A stretch of 64,000 bases of DNA from Neodiprion pinetum (taxonomy: Eukaryota > Arthropoda > Insecta > Hymenoptera > Diprionidae), in NCBI RefSeq assembly GCF_021155775.2, contig NC_060235.2, positions 23,755,598 to 23,819,597 on the forward strand. The letters are read 5' to 3'. Positions within the stretch are counted from its first letter, which is position 1. Every line of letters starts with the position of its first letter. Shown piece by piece: positions 27,105 to 39,400 of the stretch. Under the pieces are notes generated by a model, which searched no databases, had not been told where the DNA came from, and worked only from the letters and a program-made list of their open reading frames with translations. A program made the translations under genes and the position numbers.

Positions 27105-27314
27105 ATGCAACGGTGCCCGTATCTTCATGAGATGAAGGAGAGACTACTCTCTCAGCCTACGCCTGCAGACAGCCTGGACATGGAGAGACTGGACGGCGGG
27201 ACCCCCGTCAAAGAGCCGAAACACCACAACGAGTACGCAGCGCACATAAACCCCGGGGTAATTCCTGACCCTCCGGAAATGCCGCCAGATTCTCTCATCG
27301 GTACCGTTGTCAAG
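27105..27314 (+). CDS. Candidate alternative 5' coding exon a1 of otopetrin gene 2
   Basis: A 70-codon GC-rich open stretch starts with ATG at 27105 and reads LDGGTPVKEPKHHNEYAAHI ... PDPPEMPPDSLIGTVVK before gtgacc at 27315. An acceptor (ttgttccag) lies at 27065-27075. It stands out from the AT-rich surroundings and ends in phase 0, which fits the phase-0 start of the exon at 29420. The donor is weak; another possible donor is gtaatt at 27258. Prolines and charged residues suit the disordered cytosolic N-tail of an otopetrin, but membership is inferred from phase and position only. Confidence 0.4.
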
Positions 27315-29419
27315 GTGACCCAGCTCTTCCCCGACTAACCAATCTGCACCGTCGTTTCGCCAAATTACGATTTTTATCTAATTTCAAACTTCGAATGACA
27401 TTTTAAACCCCGAAGCTATGTAGCAGCTTTAATGAAATTTAACAACGCCACAGCCATGAAGTACGTAAACCTATTTGTCGAGACATGCTCGATCTCCGAT
27501 ACCGGCATAAATTTGATAGGAAGGTTGGGTTTCAGCCAGGAACTTATTGTCCGTCCGCATGCTCGCTATCGAGGAGGGAATCGTGGCTGTGCTACATATG
27601 TGTAGGAATACCTTGCCACCAACTGATCAAAAACTCACGGGATTTTCACAGTAGGGCATGACTGTAATATACAGACAAAGTTTATTCGGTAGAGATTTTT
27701 ATTTTGTTACTATAAAAATAGAAATGCAGGTATACACAGGGTGAAAGTCAAGAGACTTTAATTTTAAAAGGATGCTATAGTCAGTCTGACGACTGATTGT
27801 AAGCGAAATGTTACTTATTTCGACAATTATCAGAGCCCGCGCGTAACTATCGCGTAAAAAATGTTACAGTTAAGGTAGTTCCGTATGCGATGCTTACCGA
27901 AAAGAAATATCCAACTATTTGTTCCATACAAAAATACTTATTTCTGCATTGTTTATGCGTAAAACAAATATTGTTTACAAACGTATTTTATGTTCCGCAT
28001 TGCTCGTGGAATTGCTTTTGATGTGACTTTTTCGAGTCCACGGTACACATAGCTTCTGATATAGTCGAAATATGTGGCATTTTCCTCGGTCAATAAGGGC
28101 TGCGACTGACTGCAGCATTCTCTTGAAACCAGACCGTAGCGCGTAGGTTTCATGTGGTTTCACACAAGGGATAATGGCATTGAATTTCCATTTGATCCAG
28201 GATTCATATATTCGTCATGTTAGGTGTTTCTCCGGTTTTTTTTTTTTTTTTTTTTTTCTGCAAGCAAAACACTGACATTTGAGCAACATTTCTTGATAGA
28301 GCAAATTAGTAACTGATTACTATTACTTTTAGGAATCACACTAATTTCACCAACAGGCTTGTCCTTATGTATAGAATAAAGTAAAAGAAATGTAGTAGCT
28401 GAAATGTTAAATGTGAAAAAGACCACTAGAATATAGGTAATAACACAATACCGTAAATTTTATCATATGGAAAAGTATTGGATTTACGATCATTACGCTT
28501 TCGAGCTTCGTGCTTAATTCTATTTCAACGCCAATTGTAGAGTTATACGCTCTACTCATCTGCGATGCGTTCCATTCCGAACAACTAGCTATTTTTCGGG
28601 AAATAGTTCTCCTCATATGTCCATTATTCGCGGATTATACTACTTTACGCATTTCCGCACTACGACGAAACTTCCAATCGGACGACGTTTGATTATAGAT
28701 AGATTATATTTCATAGCTGTACATAGAAAATAACATAGTATTGAATGTAATAGACTACATTCATACGGTGGTAAAAAATATACATTCGTACGTTAAGGAT
28801 GTGTGATAATAATTTTTATAACAGCGTGCGGAAAGTAAGCTTTTTTTTTATCGTAATTCCCGTGCGTAACGGGAGTATTTCACAGGCATTGAAAAGTGGT
28901 CTTACAAAACAGATTTCAAAAATGTTCTATTTTTTTAAAAATTGAAAGGATAGTTTGAAAGTCTAAAAAAAAATTTTGTTAAAGTCTTATGCAAAAGTAG
29001 GCTATATAGTACCACGAGATAAATCGTACCACTCTATAGAAAATAATAGGGTAAGAAATGTATTTCATATAGGTTAGTACAATTTATGCGATGGTACGAT
29101 ATAGTTTACTTTCCCCTAAGCAGTATATAAAAATTAAAGTGAATAAATTATTCATGTAACCAGGGGATTCGTATGAATACAAGAAGAGACGTATTTTCCC
29201 GAGGGGGTATTCGTTCATAGATCGGGTGACAAGCAATTGCAATGATTTCCCTGCTTTCATGCGACTTTAAAGTGGTACTGCTGTCCAAAGTGGTTTGTGA
29301 TTTCAAAAAGTGAATGACCCCTTCTATTTTCCTATGTGGACGACAGCCGTGGACTTAATTTGTTCGTAAAAACGAGCGTGAAAAATTGTTTTGATTGGCC
29401 GTATTTTCGTCTGTCACAG
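27315..29419 (+). other. AT-rich stretch, probable intron between exons a1 and a2
   Basis: No coding signal is seen. It contains a T run at about 28238-28257 and several short repeats. The acceptor side is cgtctgtcacag at 29408-29419. Confidence 0.35.
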
Positions 29420-29559
29420 TTAAACGCTGACGGATACGGATCCCACACTTCACCAGCACACGCGAGGCAACCTTTGGTTCCCCAAGTGTCGCACACACCA
29501 CCTGCATGCTTAACTCCAACTCACACGCCAGCCAGCGGAGTACTGCCGAAAAATGCCAA
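29420..29559 (+). CDS. Candidate alternative 5' coding exon a2 of otopetrin gene 2
   Basis: Open, GC-rich stretch from an acceptor (cgtctgtcacag) to a consensus donor gtaagt at 29560. It encodes about 47 residues rich in Pro, Thr, Ser and His (VPQVSHTPPACLTPTHTPAS ... LPKNAK). It starts in phase 0 and ends with a two-base overhang AA, exactly the phase needed by the acceptor at 42995 (AA|A gives Lys). With exon 27105-27314 it would give an N-tail of about 117 residues and a protein of about 860. The low-complexity tail resembles the Pro/Ser-rich tail of gene 1 in character. Confidence 0.5.
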
Positions 29560-32500
29560 GTAAGTAGCACCTTTTATTATAAGGTTGATCAATATCACTG
29601 TGAGACGAAGTTTCGATCATCAAACGATCACTCTTTCCTAAGGCCAAGGGAAAGCTACATATCTAGACACGGAGTTTGTGAGTACGTATAACGAAATGCG
29701 AATGATTTTTACAATGTTCTAAGCAATTTACCACAACCAAGTTCGTCATTTTGACAGCGACAAATAATTTGAAAAACTATGGCGGTCTGAAAGTTTCTGA
29801 AACTTGGCAGAAATTTGTGCTAATGAAAAAAATAAGCAGCTTCGTTTTTTGGTCACCTGAAGCAGGCTCTTTCATTTTGAAGAGAGAAATCTATGAACGC
29901 GTGATTTACTCTCATAGACTCGGGTTCGTCATACGTCAGGAATAGATGTAATTTGACTTGTCGATTGCATATTTCGTCGGAATCCTTATTAATCCTTCGA
30001 TCAAAATTAAATTAATTAATTTTGTACAATCGAAATTCCAATTGAATTGACTGCTGATAATAATAACCGGTTCGTTATGCGTCAGAAACATAAAATCAAT
30101 AACCCATTATCTTGGCAAATTCGAAGCCGACTGGTTGATACCCCTACAATAACAAAACATGCCGTTCATTAGAGAACAATACACGTTTCTTCGACGGCAA
30201 GCTTACCCAACCGTTATATTTTGAAATGTATGATAAAGTAGACTGCCTACGCTGCCTCTGATTTACCTTGTCTTTGCGATTATTCAATCGAAGCTTGCGT
30301 ATAATTAATTATCGGGACTGAGGATGAATTTGCGTGCAATATACACCAGCTTTCAACAAACATGTATATTTAAGCCCTTCTCTCGAAAAACAACTATATC
30401 TATACTAACATACTAATATAATATAATTTTTATAATAATATTTCAACTTTCCATAGTGATGTTGCTTTTTTTCTCGTTCTTGTCAGCCGTACCTTCGCCT
30501 ACATAATAAAAATGATATATCGTTGAAATATTTTTCGGAAACAGTGTTTATTCTTACATTAAATTCGTTATTAGATTATGAAAATAACATCAATAACAAC
30601 ACTAGCTAGATAGCTGAAGATGTATGGAATGTCAAGATGAATATTCTTTAAAAAAAACCACTCAAGTCGACTTTAGTTGGTTTCGAGAGAACGGCTTAAT
30701 TGGCATAAATATTTTCACAAAAATATACCATTGTTTTGTATTTATATACAAAAGTTCGTGAAGTTAACATGATTTTATCGATATGTCAATTCAAAACAGA
30801 ATATTATGGAATGGTTAAATCAACCGAAGTAGGGACCGCAAAGTAGATATTTTCTTTCTAGATAGTTACAAGGGCTTTTCACTACGCCAAATTTAATACG
30901 AAACAAAAATAAACGAGAAAATTGGTGATATAGAAAATTAGTGCATCAAAAATTGCCGATTAATACTTTGTTCGGATGTATAAACGGACAGTGCAACTTC
31001 TCTAAAGAATTTTCGCCGGGCAATAAAATCTGGTAACAATTTTTGTAGCTTTAAAAAAGCGAACAGTAATTTCAGCCCTATCCATCCACATATTTTTTAT
31101 GATGTGAAATATTTCCTCGGTGCTCGTCGTACCTACTCATACATTTATTAATGGTTTTGTTTTAACTAACTCGCATCAATTTGGGTCTTTAAGAAGTGCC
31201 ATAAGGTTGAAACAATGGATAAATCCACGGTTCAGCATTAGGATCTATTGAATAAACATTTGATACATTTTTTGTAGCTTCATTACGAATAATAAAGTAA
31301 ACGTCTGGATTTTTTCCAGTTGCCGTCGGTGAAAAAATAGCAACTTCGTTAAATGTCTGAAATTTGTAACGTCGACGATCTAATCCTTCTTCTGAATTAA
31401 GAGTTAAAAGCTTTGAAATGGCAGTTCACTCAACGTGACCAATTCGCTACTCCAGACCCCCTGTAAGGTTAATAAAGCCTGAATTGAATTAAGCGTCGTA
31501 TATTTTTTAGAATAATATCTAATATTTTCTTAGTCGTTAGGTGAAAATCATTTTCTCGATTATATTTGCCTAAAATTTCAACTTAACATCAGTATAAATT
31601 ATATTCAAACGTTTACAACCTCTCGTGCACAGTTTTTTGCGTCAATATTCAAATCTGATATATCACCTTCTGACATTTTCGAGCATAAGACAGTTTCAAT
31701 CGCTTATTGCAGGTTACTTTCTTCAACTTTATTCGCGAAGTATTCCACATTTTGCGATGGTTGTATGTGTCATGCTCAATCAATCCAAGCGTTGATATTC
31801 GTCAGGGTATAAAGAATTAAATTCAGGTTACCATTCATTGTCAGCTTATCCTTAGATGTGTTTGCATAGTGAAGAAATACATTTATTAAAAAATTTGTAT
31901 GTAGATCTCGTCATTAAGCGCGCGACATACCTATAGGTATACGCGACGAAGCAATTTCTGCTTTCCCTCGCGATCGTTTATTTGGATGTCGACACGTAAT
32001 CAAATCCGTTACATGGTTCGCGTTCGTTGAACAGGAAATCCGTAGTCCATTATCTCCTTGCCAAGCCCAGATGAGGCCTGCACGTAAAACGCCTGCTTTA
32101 CAAAGTTTGGACGACGGAATCTCTTGTCTAAATTGAAGTAGCGGTAGTGTTTCAGTCTTCGTCTCAAAGCAAGCGGACACGTGGAATCAGCCCTTCGTTC
32201 GAGCGGATCAGATACATAACCGATAACGTATAGGTATAAAGAAATTACGACTTTGGGAATGAAGTCGCGGGAAGAAAGATTTAGTATTTTTAAGCAGCAA
32301 TAAAAATATGTATGAAACAGAAAATATAAAAATAATCTGAAACCAGGTTATCGAGAGAATTTTCGCAAAATTTTTATGATATTGTTCAAGAATCGAAAGT
32401 AAGCTTTGATATTTTTGAAAACAAGCCAATTATATCGGGTGAAGATTAGTTGGAAAATCAATTATATGAAACCTATTGAGACAGGCTGGTATCGCACAGT

Positions 32501-34893
32501 TCAAGGCATGAATTAGTTAACAGAATAATAAGATGCATTCATAAACTAATCCGACATAATTGACGTACTGATTTTTTTCCTCTATCGCTTTAACCAAGCT
32601 CGTAATTAAGGTATAAGTACGTTGAAAGCGTTACGCATTGTGTGACGTTTATTGACTAAATTGGTCTTCTGTGTTATGATTATACTTGAGGTGGAAAATA
32701 TTACGATAACATCGCTTCTTCGATATGTCAAAGATCATTTCTCATCCTTAACGATTCGGTTTCACGGATATTTATGAAAACGTACGCAGCAACTTGCTGA
32801 GAAAACGATTAATTACTCCAATGATGACTATTTCATCAAAGATCCAGAATCTTGAAGTTTTAACCATTAGCATAGTTCTAATGCAAAAATAAATATCCTC
32901 CAAAAACCTTTACGACAAAAGGTTGGACGAATTATTAAAACGTTCCCAAATACCTACACAGCGGTAAATTGATCATTTTAAAAAACGTTTCACTCAATTT
33001 GACTCTGCAATTCCATAGAAATTTCGAAAATTTACGCCTACAATACATAAAAAACGTACAGTAATGCTCAAAAGTGACGTTAAATAATTTCTCAATCTTC
33101 AATAATCCATGAAACGTGTGTAAAGATAAATTCTGCGAAAAACCGGGGGAAAATTGTGTTTTGTGATGTGCGTTTAATGAGATCCGCAATGAGCTGCTCG
33201 GTAATATCAGTGCTCGAAGCGACGTGCTGCAACCGGGGATCTAGAACCAGGTCAATTTGCGTTCTTACCAGTTCGCTTGGAGATTCCAGGACGCGTCTGC
33301 GACCAGCAATCCCCTGAACTATTTCATCGAAAGCGTGCTAGTTCGCAAAACACCACATCCGCGGCAGCACGTCCGATTGTTCCTCCAAAATCAATACCGT
33401 AGCTGGTAGAAGATGCACATTAGTTGAATTTGGAAGAATAGTTTTTCGTCAGCTAATTCTTTTTTCCAAATCTCTGTGACGCTGGCATGCGTAGGTTCTG
33501 AAGATAAATCGATGCTCCTAAAATGCTTCGCGGCTGGAGAACGGCACTGGGTGATGTGCAAAATACTTCGTTTTCCAATTGCTTTTTGTCAGCTCTGGAC
33601 AATGTGACATGCAGACCCGAAACCGTGATGAAAACTATCAGACTTCGCTCCGAATTTACCCCACATACTTTCCTTAATTCCGATCTCGTCCAAGTAGAGC
33701 GGAGAATGCGATGAATAGTCGGTCAGTGTACCAGGATCCAGTCGCAATATGACTATAAATGGAATCACAGCTCGCATGCTGATTTATTCCGTAGAGACAT
33801 TGACGGCACCTCGCAACCAGCTAGAATAGCTCGGAATAATCTTACTTCTTCTGTAAATGTTCCCAATAAATGTGACCCCGTTTCAATAATTTCAGAAATA
33901 ATCTGTGGTATGGAAATGGATGTGGTGGATAATTCTGATTTACCTAGGGTTAGACAAGGGCCGCATGAATTTAGAATGGAATTGAATTTTTAATTTAGCA
34001 CAAGTAATGAGAATGAGTAAATGATATTAGAATTATGGAAAGAAAACCGATACTTTTCTGTATAGCATTTCCTATATACCGTCAAGTGGACTATTTTTCA
34101 CCAGTTCGAAGAAAATTCTTAAGTAGAAAAAAATATTAACAATCGGCATTCTACGTAGCAAGTATTATTTTGATGACTCGATTTTTTCTATTCATTTGTT
34201 GAAAATAATTTTGAGAAACGCTTCAAGTAGAGAAACTTCTAGTACGTGAATACATTTATTTGAATACCGATCATAATTCAGTGAAATGAAAAATATTTAG
34301 AATCTCAAATCCTAATGATTCTAAACTCCACGAACAAATATGAATCATATTTACGACGATGTACAAAGTAATTGGATCTTAATTGTTGGGATGGTAGCTC
34401 GGCACGTTTTTATGATGAAAGATAAAAAAAAAAAAATACACAATTTAAAATTCTTCGCACAACGTACACCTTCAGTGCGGACACTGTAGGAACGGCTACG
34501 CAGATAAAGGAAAACTCTAAATTTATCTCTAATGTTGCATCGCAAAGTAATGTAAGATGGAAAAATGCATAGTAAAAAAGAACCGAATGAATGATGCTCC
34601 GTAGAGACTTTTACCTATCATAGATAGAGATCCGAAATTCACTGTTTTGACTGACCTCATAATCACAAGAGGAATAATAAGAGAGAGTCAAGGAAGTAAA
34701 GAGTCAAAAACAGTGGTAATGATTTTGACGTTGTCGCTTCCTACATAGTTAGAACGAAACTCACTCTAGTACGCTTACCCCACACTCGTTTGACACACTC
34801 CAGCAATTTGTTTCCAACTAAAAGCTAGCTGCACCAGATTTTTCAATTCAACTCCGAAATCTCCACCTCTGTAACCAAACGATCGACTTAACC
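29560..34893 (+). other. AT-rich stretch without a visible gene
   Basis: About 5.3 kb, very AT-rich around 30350-30560. A slightly GC-richer patch at 33180-33780 has short frames on both strands but no recognisable product. If the upstream exons are real, this is part of a long intron of otopetrin gene 2. Confidence 0.35.
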
Positions 34894-36443
34894 GTGGTGA
34901 ACGGAAGCTTGAGAGCGGAGAGGGTGGTACTCCATTTTCAGAAGAGGAAGGTCAGTGACCTGGGTGGTGGCGGTATCGAGCGGGTCAGTGGGTCGCGGAA
35001 CAACCACTATACATCCAACTACCACCACTCCACGCCCTGGCCGCAGCATCCTCGCGGAGTAACCGTGTCAGTAACGGCGGTCCGACGAACGGTGCCCCGA
35101 GTTAAAGGGTTTCCAGGTAAAAGAAGGAGGAGGAACAAGAGTCTCGTCGACCTTGAGCTGACCGGTGAACGACTAACGAGGACGAAACCCACTGTCCCGG
35201 ACCTACTCGACAGGACAGGTCAAGGCTGGAAACGCAGGAGACTGCAACCGAGCAACCCCCGTCATCCCTCCTTGTCAAATCGCCAAGTATGCTCGACTGG
35301 TTAACGCTCCAAGGAAGATCATCGGAGACCATCCCTTATAGGACGGCTTGCTCCTAACGCCGCTGAAATGTTTCCTCGCAAGGGTCGCAGGCTCCGGCTG
35401 AGCGTGGGGCAGGGCATTCGGTGTGAAGTTGCGTAATCTTGGTCCCTGAGTCCCGCGGGTCTCGGCGGCGTCTGCGCGGGCGTCCCGAGCCCGGCCCGGG
35501 AGAGACGTCCCGGCAAGCCTCAGTCTCCGGGATGCTGGGGTCACAGAGTGGAATGCCTTCCCCATATTCATCCGCCCACGGTTCATCTCTCTTACCCTGA
35601 GATCTGCCAACCCCCGTATCGCCCCGTCTTTCCCGCCGTGTCGCATCGACTTCGAGTGTTCTGCGCCTACCCTTTGGTGGAGGGCTCGCTTACGTTGTCA
35701 CCCCCTCGCTCGGACGCGTTACGGACGGATAATCGTGTCCGTTGAACCAAGTGCGCGGCATCAGAAGCGGTGAGCGGCTCGTTGCTTTTCAAAACTGGTC
35801 TTCCTTCTGGAAGGCAGCGTAAACAGACGACGCGAGATAGGAGGATCGACTGATCGCGGCGTCACGTTCCCCTGCGTTTTGCCCGCTCAATTTTGCCCGC
35901 TCATTTTTTGCCCGACATTTTATAAACGCCTTTGCAGTCATCAAAGTTCCGGTTGCTACAGACGAGAGGGAGACTCTTGAGAATGAATGACAAGTCCGAG
36001 ACAAACTTCAGAATCATCTCACCGCGTATCTTCCCTACGATCACTACGATCTGAATTTTCATTGTTGTTATTTCTGACCGCGGCGTATACCGTGTGCCTG
36101 ATACACTCCTTCCAGTAGAAAGTCCGGTAACCGTGACGACTGGACCCAGTACGAAGTGAAGAGAAGACGAGACGAAAATGCGGACGGTTAATCAAAGCTC
36201 GTCGCAACGATCGAACAACTGATTCTCAGCAGAATATTGCATTGTAAATTGGTGGGAGGGAATTTCGGATGGTGAAATAGGAGTTGCCGGGCTTTGAACA
36301 GTCGGAAATAGATACTTGAGAGTTGTTCGTGAGTCGCGACGAGTTTTGGTTGGCAAACCCGTCGAGTCTCGCGGTAAGCTTGGGGTGGCTCCTTTATCCA
36401 GAGTTAAGAGACGCGGCGCGGCAGCATCCAGAAAGAATTCGCG
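34894..36443 (+). promoter_or_regulatory. GC/CpG-rich promoter and 5' leader region of otopetrin gene 2
   Basis: A 1.5 kb block far richer in G, C and CpG than its flanks. It runs directly into the ATG at 36444. Splice-like signals inside it (donor gtaaaa after a CCAG at 35115, acceptor ctttatccag at 36402) suggest a spliced untranslated leader. A 136-codon open frame at 34894-35304 has a repetitive basic composition and no recognisable domain; I read it as leader rather than protein. Confidence 0.45.
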
Positions 36444-39400
36444 ATGGTGGGCGGTGGTGACTGTAAGGTGGCAACTGTGGAGGTGGAGGCCGCAGCCGCC
36501 GGCGACAACACGGCCACACTTCCGGTCACGCGGCCCCTCAACCCCCAGCCACCTGCGAGCACCCAGGACAACGCGGAGCGTAACAACGCCGCGAACAAGA
36601 GGATGGAGCTAAAGATCGTCAAGCCAAAGCCTGACGAAAAGTAAGACGCAATTCGGCCTCTAACTTATAGCTCACGAACATACACGTAGAGTAGTCGTTG
36701 TGACGTAAACAAAATATCTGCCGACAACCTCGTTCATCCGGGAAGCACTTCCGTTCACCCGAAGAAGAACAGACGAGACAATTTTGACAAGAAGGTGGGA
36801 ACGAGTATGAAAAAATGTCAACAACGATGGTGAATTTCTTTTTTTTTTTTTTTTTCTTTGAAACTATTTTACGTTTGACGGATCACCATTCATGAGACAA
36901 CAGTAAATGGATGAACAATTTCAGAGACATTTATTAGGTACTCGTATAAAACATTTTGCAAATATTATGGCACAAATCAAAACTAATTATGTTCAGATTT
37001 TATTATTATTCCGAGCAAGGAAGTGATTATTCCATACTATGCGAGCATGGTAAGGAAAAATTAACGAAACCGCAACGAACAGCGCGAAATTCAAATTGAA
37101 TCAGAGTAAATGTGTGCAATTTTTATTGAGACATACCTAGAAAATGTTTTTTTGTACATAACGTATGAGCCAAAAATATGAAGCGGTAACTTTTCATCGC
37201 TATATAACGAACGAAGTTTTTCATTTTACGTTATTCAAGTACCTTTCTCGGAACACGAAATAGCTTTACGAATTGTACCACTCGGCGGAATAAGAAGTTC
37301 ATTATTTCGTCGTTGTCTTCATCCTGGAGTATTAAAAGATTATTGTTATCAAACTCACCGACAAACACTCATACTTATTTCCATTTTTATGTTAAATCGG
37401 CTTTCAGTTCTACACGACACGTACATTCATACCGTACGTACCACATACCTACTTATTATTCCCGATGGGAATATAATTCTATGCCGTAAATTTCTCACGA
37501 CGCGTAACGATTATGTTCCACGTCGCGATTCACCCGATCTCCCTGTGAGATGCAATGAATCGTATGGCTAAAACGTATACAGCGTCGGAATGTATGAGCA
37601 TACAATGTAACCAAAGTGGAAAACATGATATCTGCATATTATGCTATGCCAGCTGATCTTATATTATTTTCTAACACGCCATTTTTCTCTCTCTGGAATT
37701 GATATTTTTACACTTGAAATATTAGTACGAATACAAATTACTCGCGAAAGTTGAAATTCTCAGATAATAAACATATCGTCAGATCGTTCCGCTTCGCCGT
37801 ATCTCGAATTGAAATTTGTGTTATTCTCGATAAGATCCCGCTAGTTTATCATTAAAAAATAATAAGCGTATCACACTATCACAACGCCCTCGATTTGCCT
37901 TCGAATTCGGCTCGCTTTATCGGTAAAAATAATTAATTATGTTGCGTTATGCTGGTAGTTCGCGGCTATTACGATGATTAGAATAACTCATACTCGAGAT
38001 ATAGCGGATATTTTTCACTCGTACAATGTGAAGAGCTTTAAGGCACGGCGAGTAATTAATTCTCTTAACAATTTGTTGCCGAAGGCACAAGGCAAAAGTG
38101 ACTCATCGCCTCCCCAACATTGTGCATTGTGACTGCTGGCTCCGCTTTTCGCGTCATAAACGAACCTTTGTTATGTCGAACTATGTAGTAAATTTCTGTT
38201 CGACATGCACATGCACGTACCTCGCTTCGCGACGTAAGAAGACCCGGTAGAGTATTCGATAACCGTACACGGTTGCACCTGAGACTAGGTGCTCGAATTA
38301 CCAGAGCAATATTGCATCTCAGGCCTGACTACGAACGAAAGAACACGGTCAGAAGTCGAGTTCCGCAATTGAAACTCACGGAGTGAACGTGCCGGTGTCT
38401 TTCCCTTGTCACATTGTATTAAATCATACTTATCACGACTCGGCGCTGATTAATTATACGCGTTTTGTGATCTCTGCGCTTGCAGTTCCGTCCGTCAATT
38501 AATCGCCACGATATTGTTGGAAATTTTGGACACATCCATTTATATCCCTGCAGTTCAACCGATAAGAGTAGAGTTACAGACTGATCAGTCGAAAATAACT
38601 TTACCCTCGTGAACTGATATTCTAAAAATACAGAATTCCTCACAGCAAGAGTCCTGCCTGCGCGATGGCGCGACAATGCGACGAAACGCCGGATGCTAGG
38701 TATTATTTTTTATTATATTTTATAAATGTTTCAACTCGATTAAGTATAGTTCCAACACCTGCCGTTTGATCCTCGTCAGATTTTTGAAAAGCTCCAATCG
38801 TTAAGCAGATCTCAAAAAAACGCGACGCTTTTAAGTGGGTGAACTCTGTTCATTTTCTACGTGCCGTTTTGTTCGGAATTGCATGTAGAATGGGGCTGTT
38901 GTGCACTTTTTTCCGTTTGAGATACGTACGTGGTCTTGGATGATTCGAGATATGTACAACCGTCGATATCGACCAGGGCACCTCCTTAACGAAAGTATTT
39001 GACAGTTCAATAAGTTTTGAGTAATTGAGTCTTGGTCGAGATCACGTTGAGTTGCTTTATCGACAAATATATCTCGTCAATCGCAAAGTGAGGATGGTAT
39101 CGAGTTACCTTATCAACGTGCCATGACAGGCGCTTGGAGTAATGAAATAACACAGTAAAGCAATCTGTTACTTTTTATTTTATTATATTATCGGAAAGAA
39201 GAAAGCGCTTTATATATCTTTTGGATTTGGAACCTTATTTATTATATTTAACGACGTTTGTTCGATCGGATACAAATCGCGCAAGCTCGTTGCACGTGGA
39301 ATTAAATTTCGAAAACAGTCTAATTTTAATACCGTGTAAATTCCACGAGACAAATCTGAACTGGATTAAAAAAAAATGCATTTCAACGCAAAATTTTTAC

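Noticed and set aside
34894..35304. 136-codon plus-strand open frame before otopetrin gene 2
   Set aside because: Composition reflects the CpG-rich leader; it has no domain, a weak start context, and an overlapping minus-strand open frame of similar quality.
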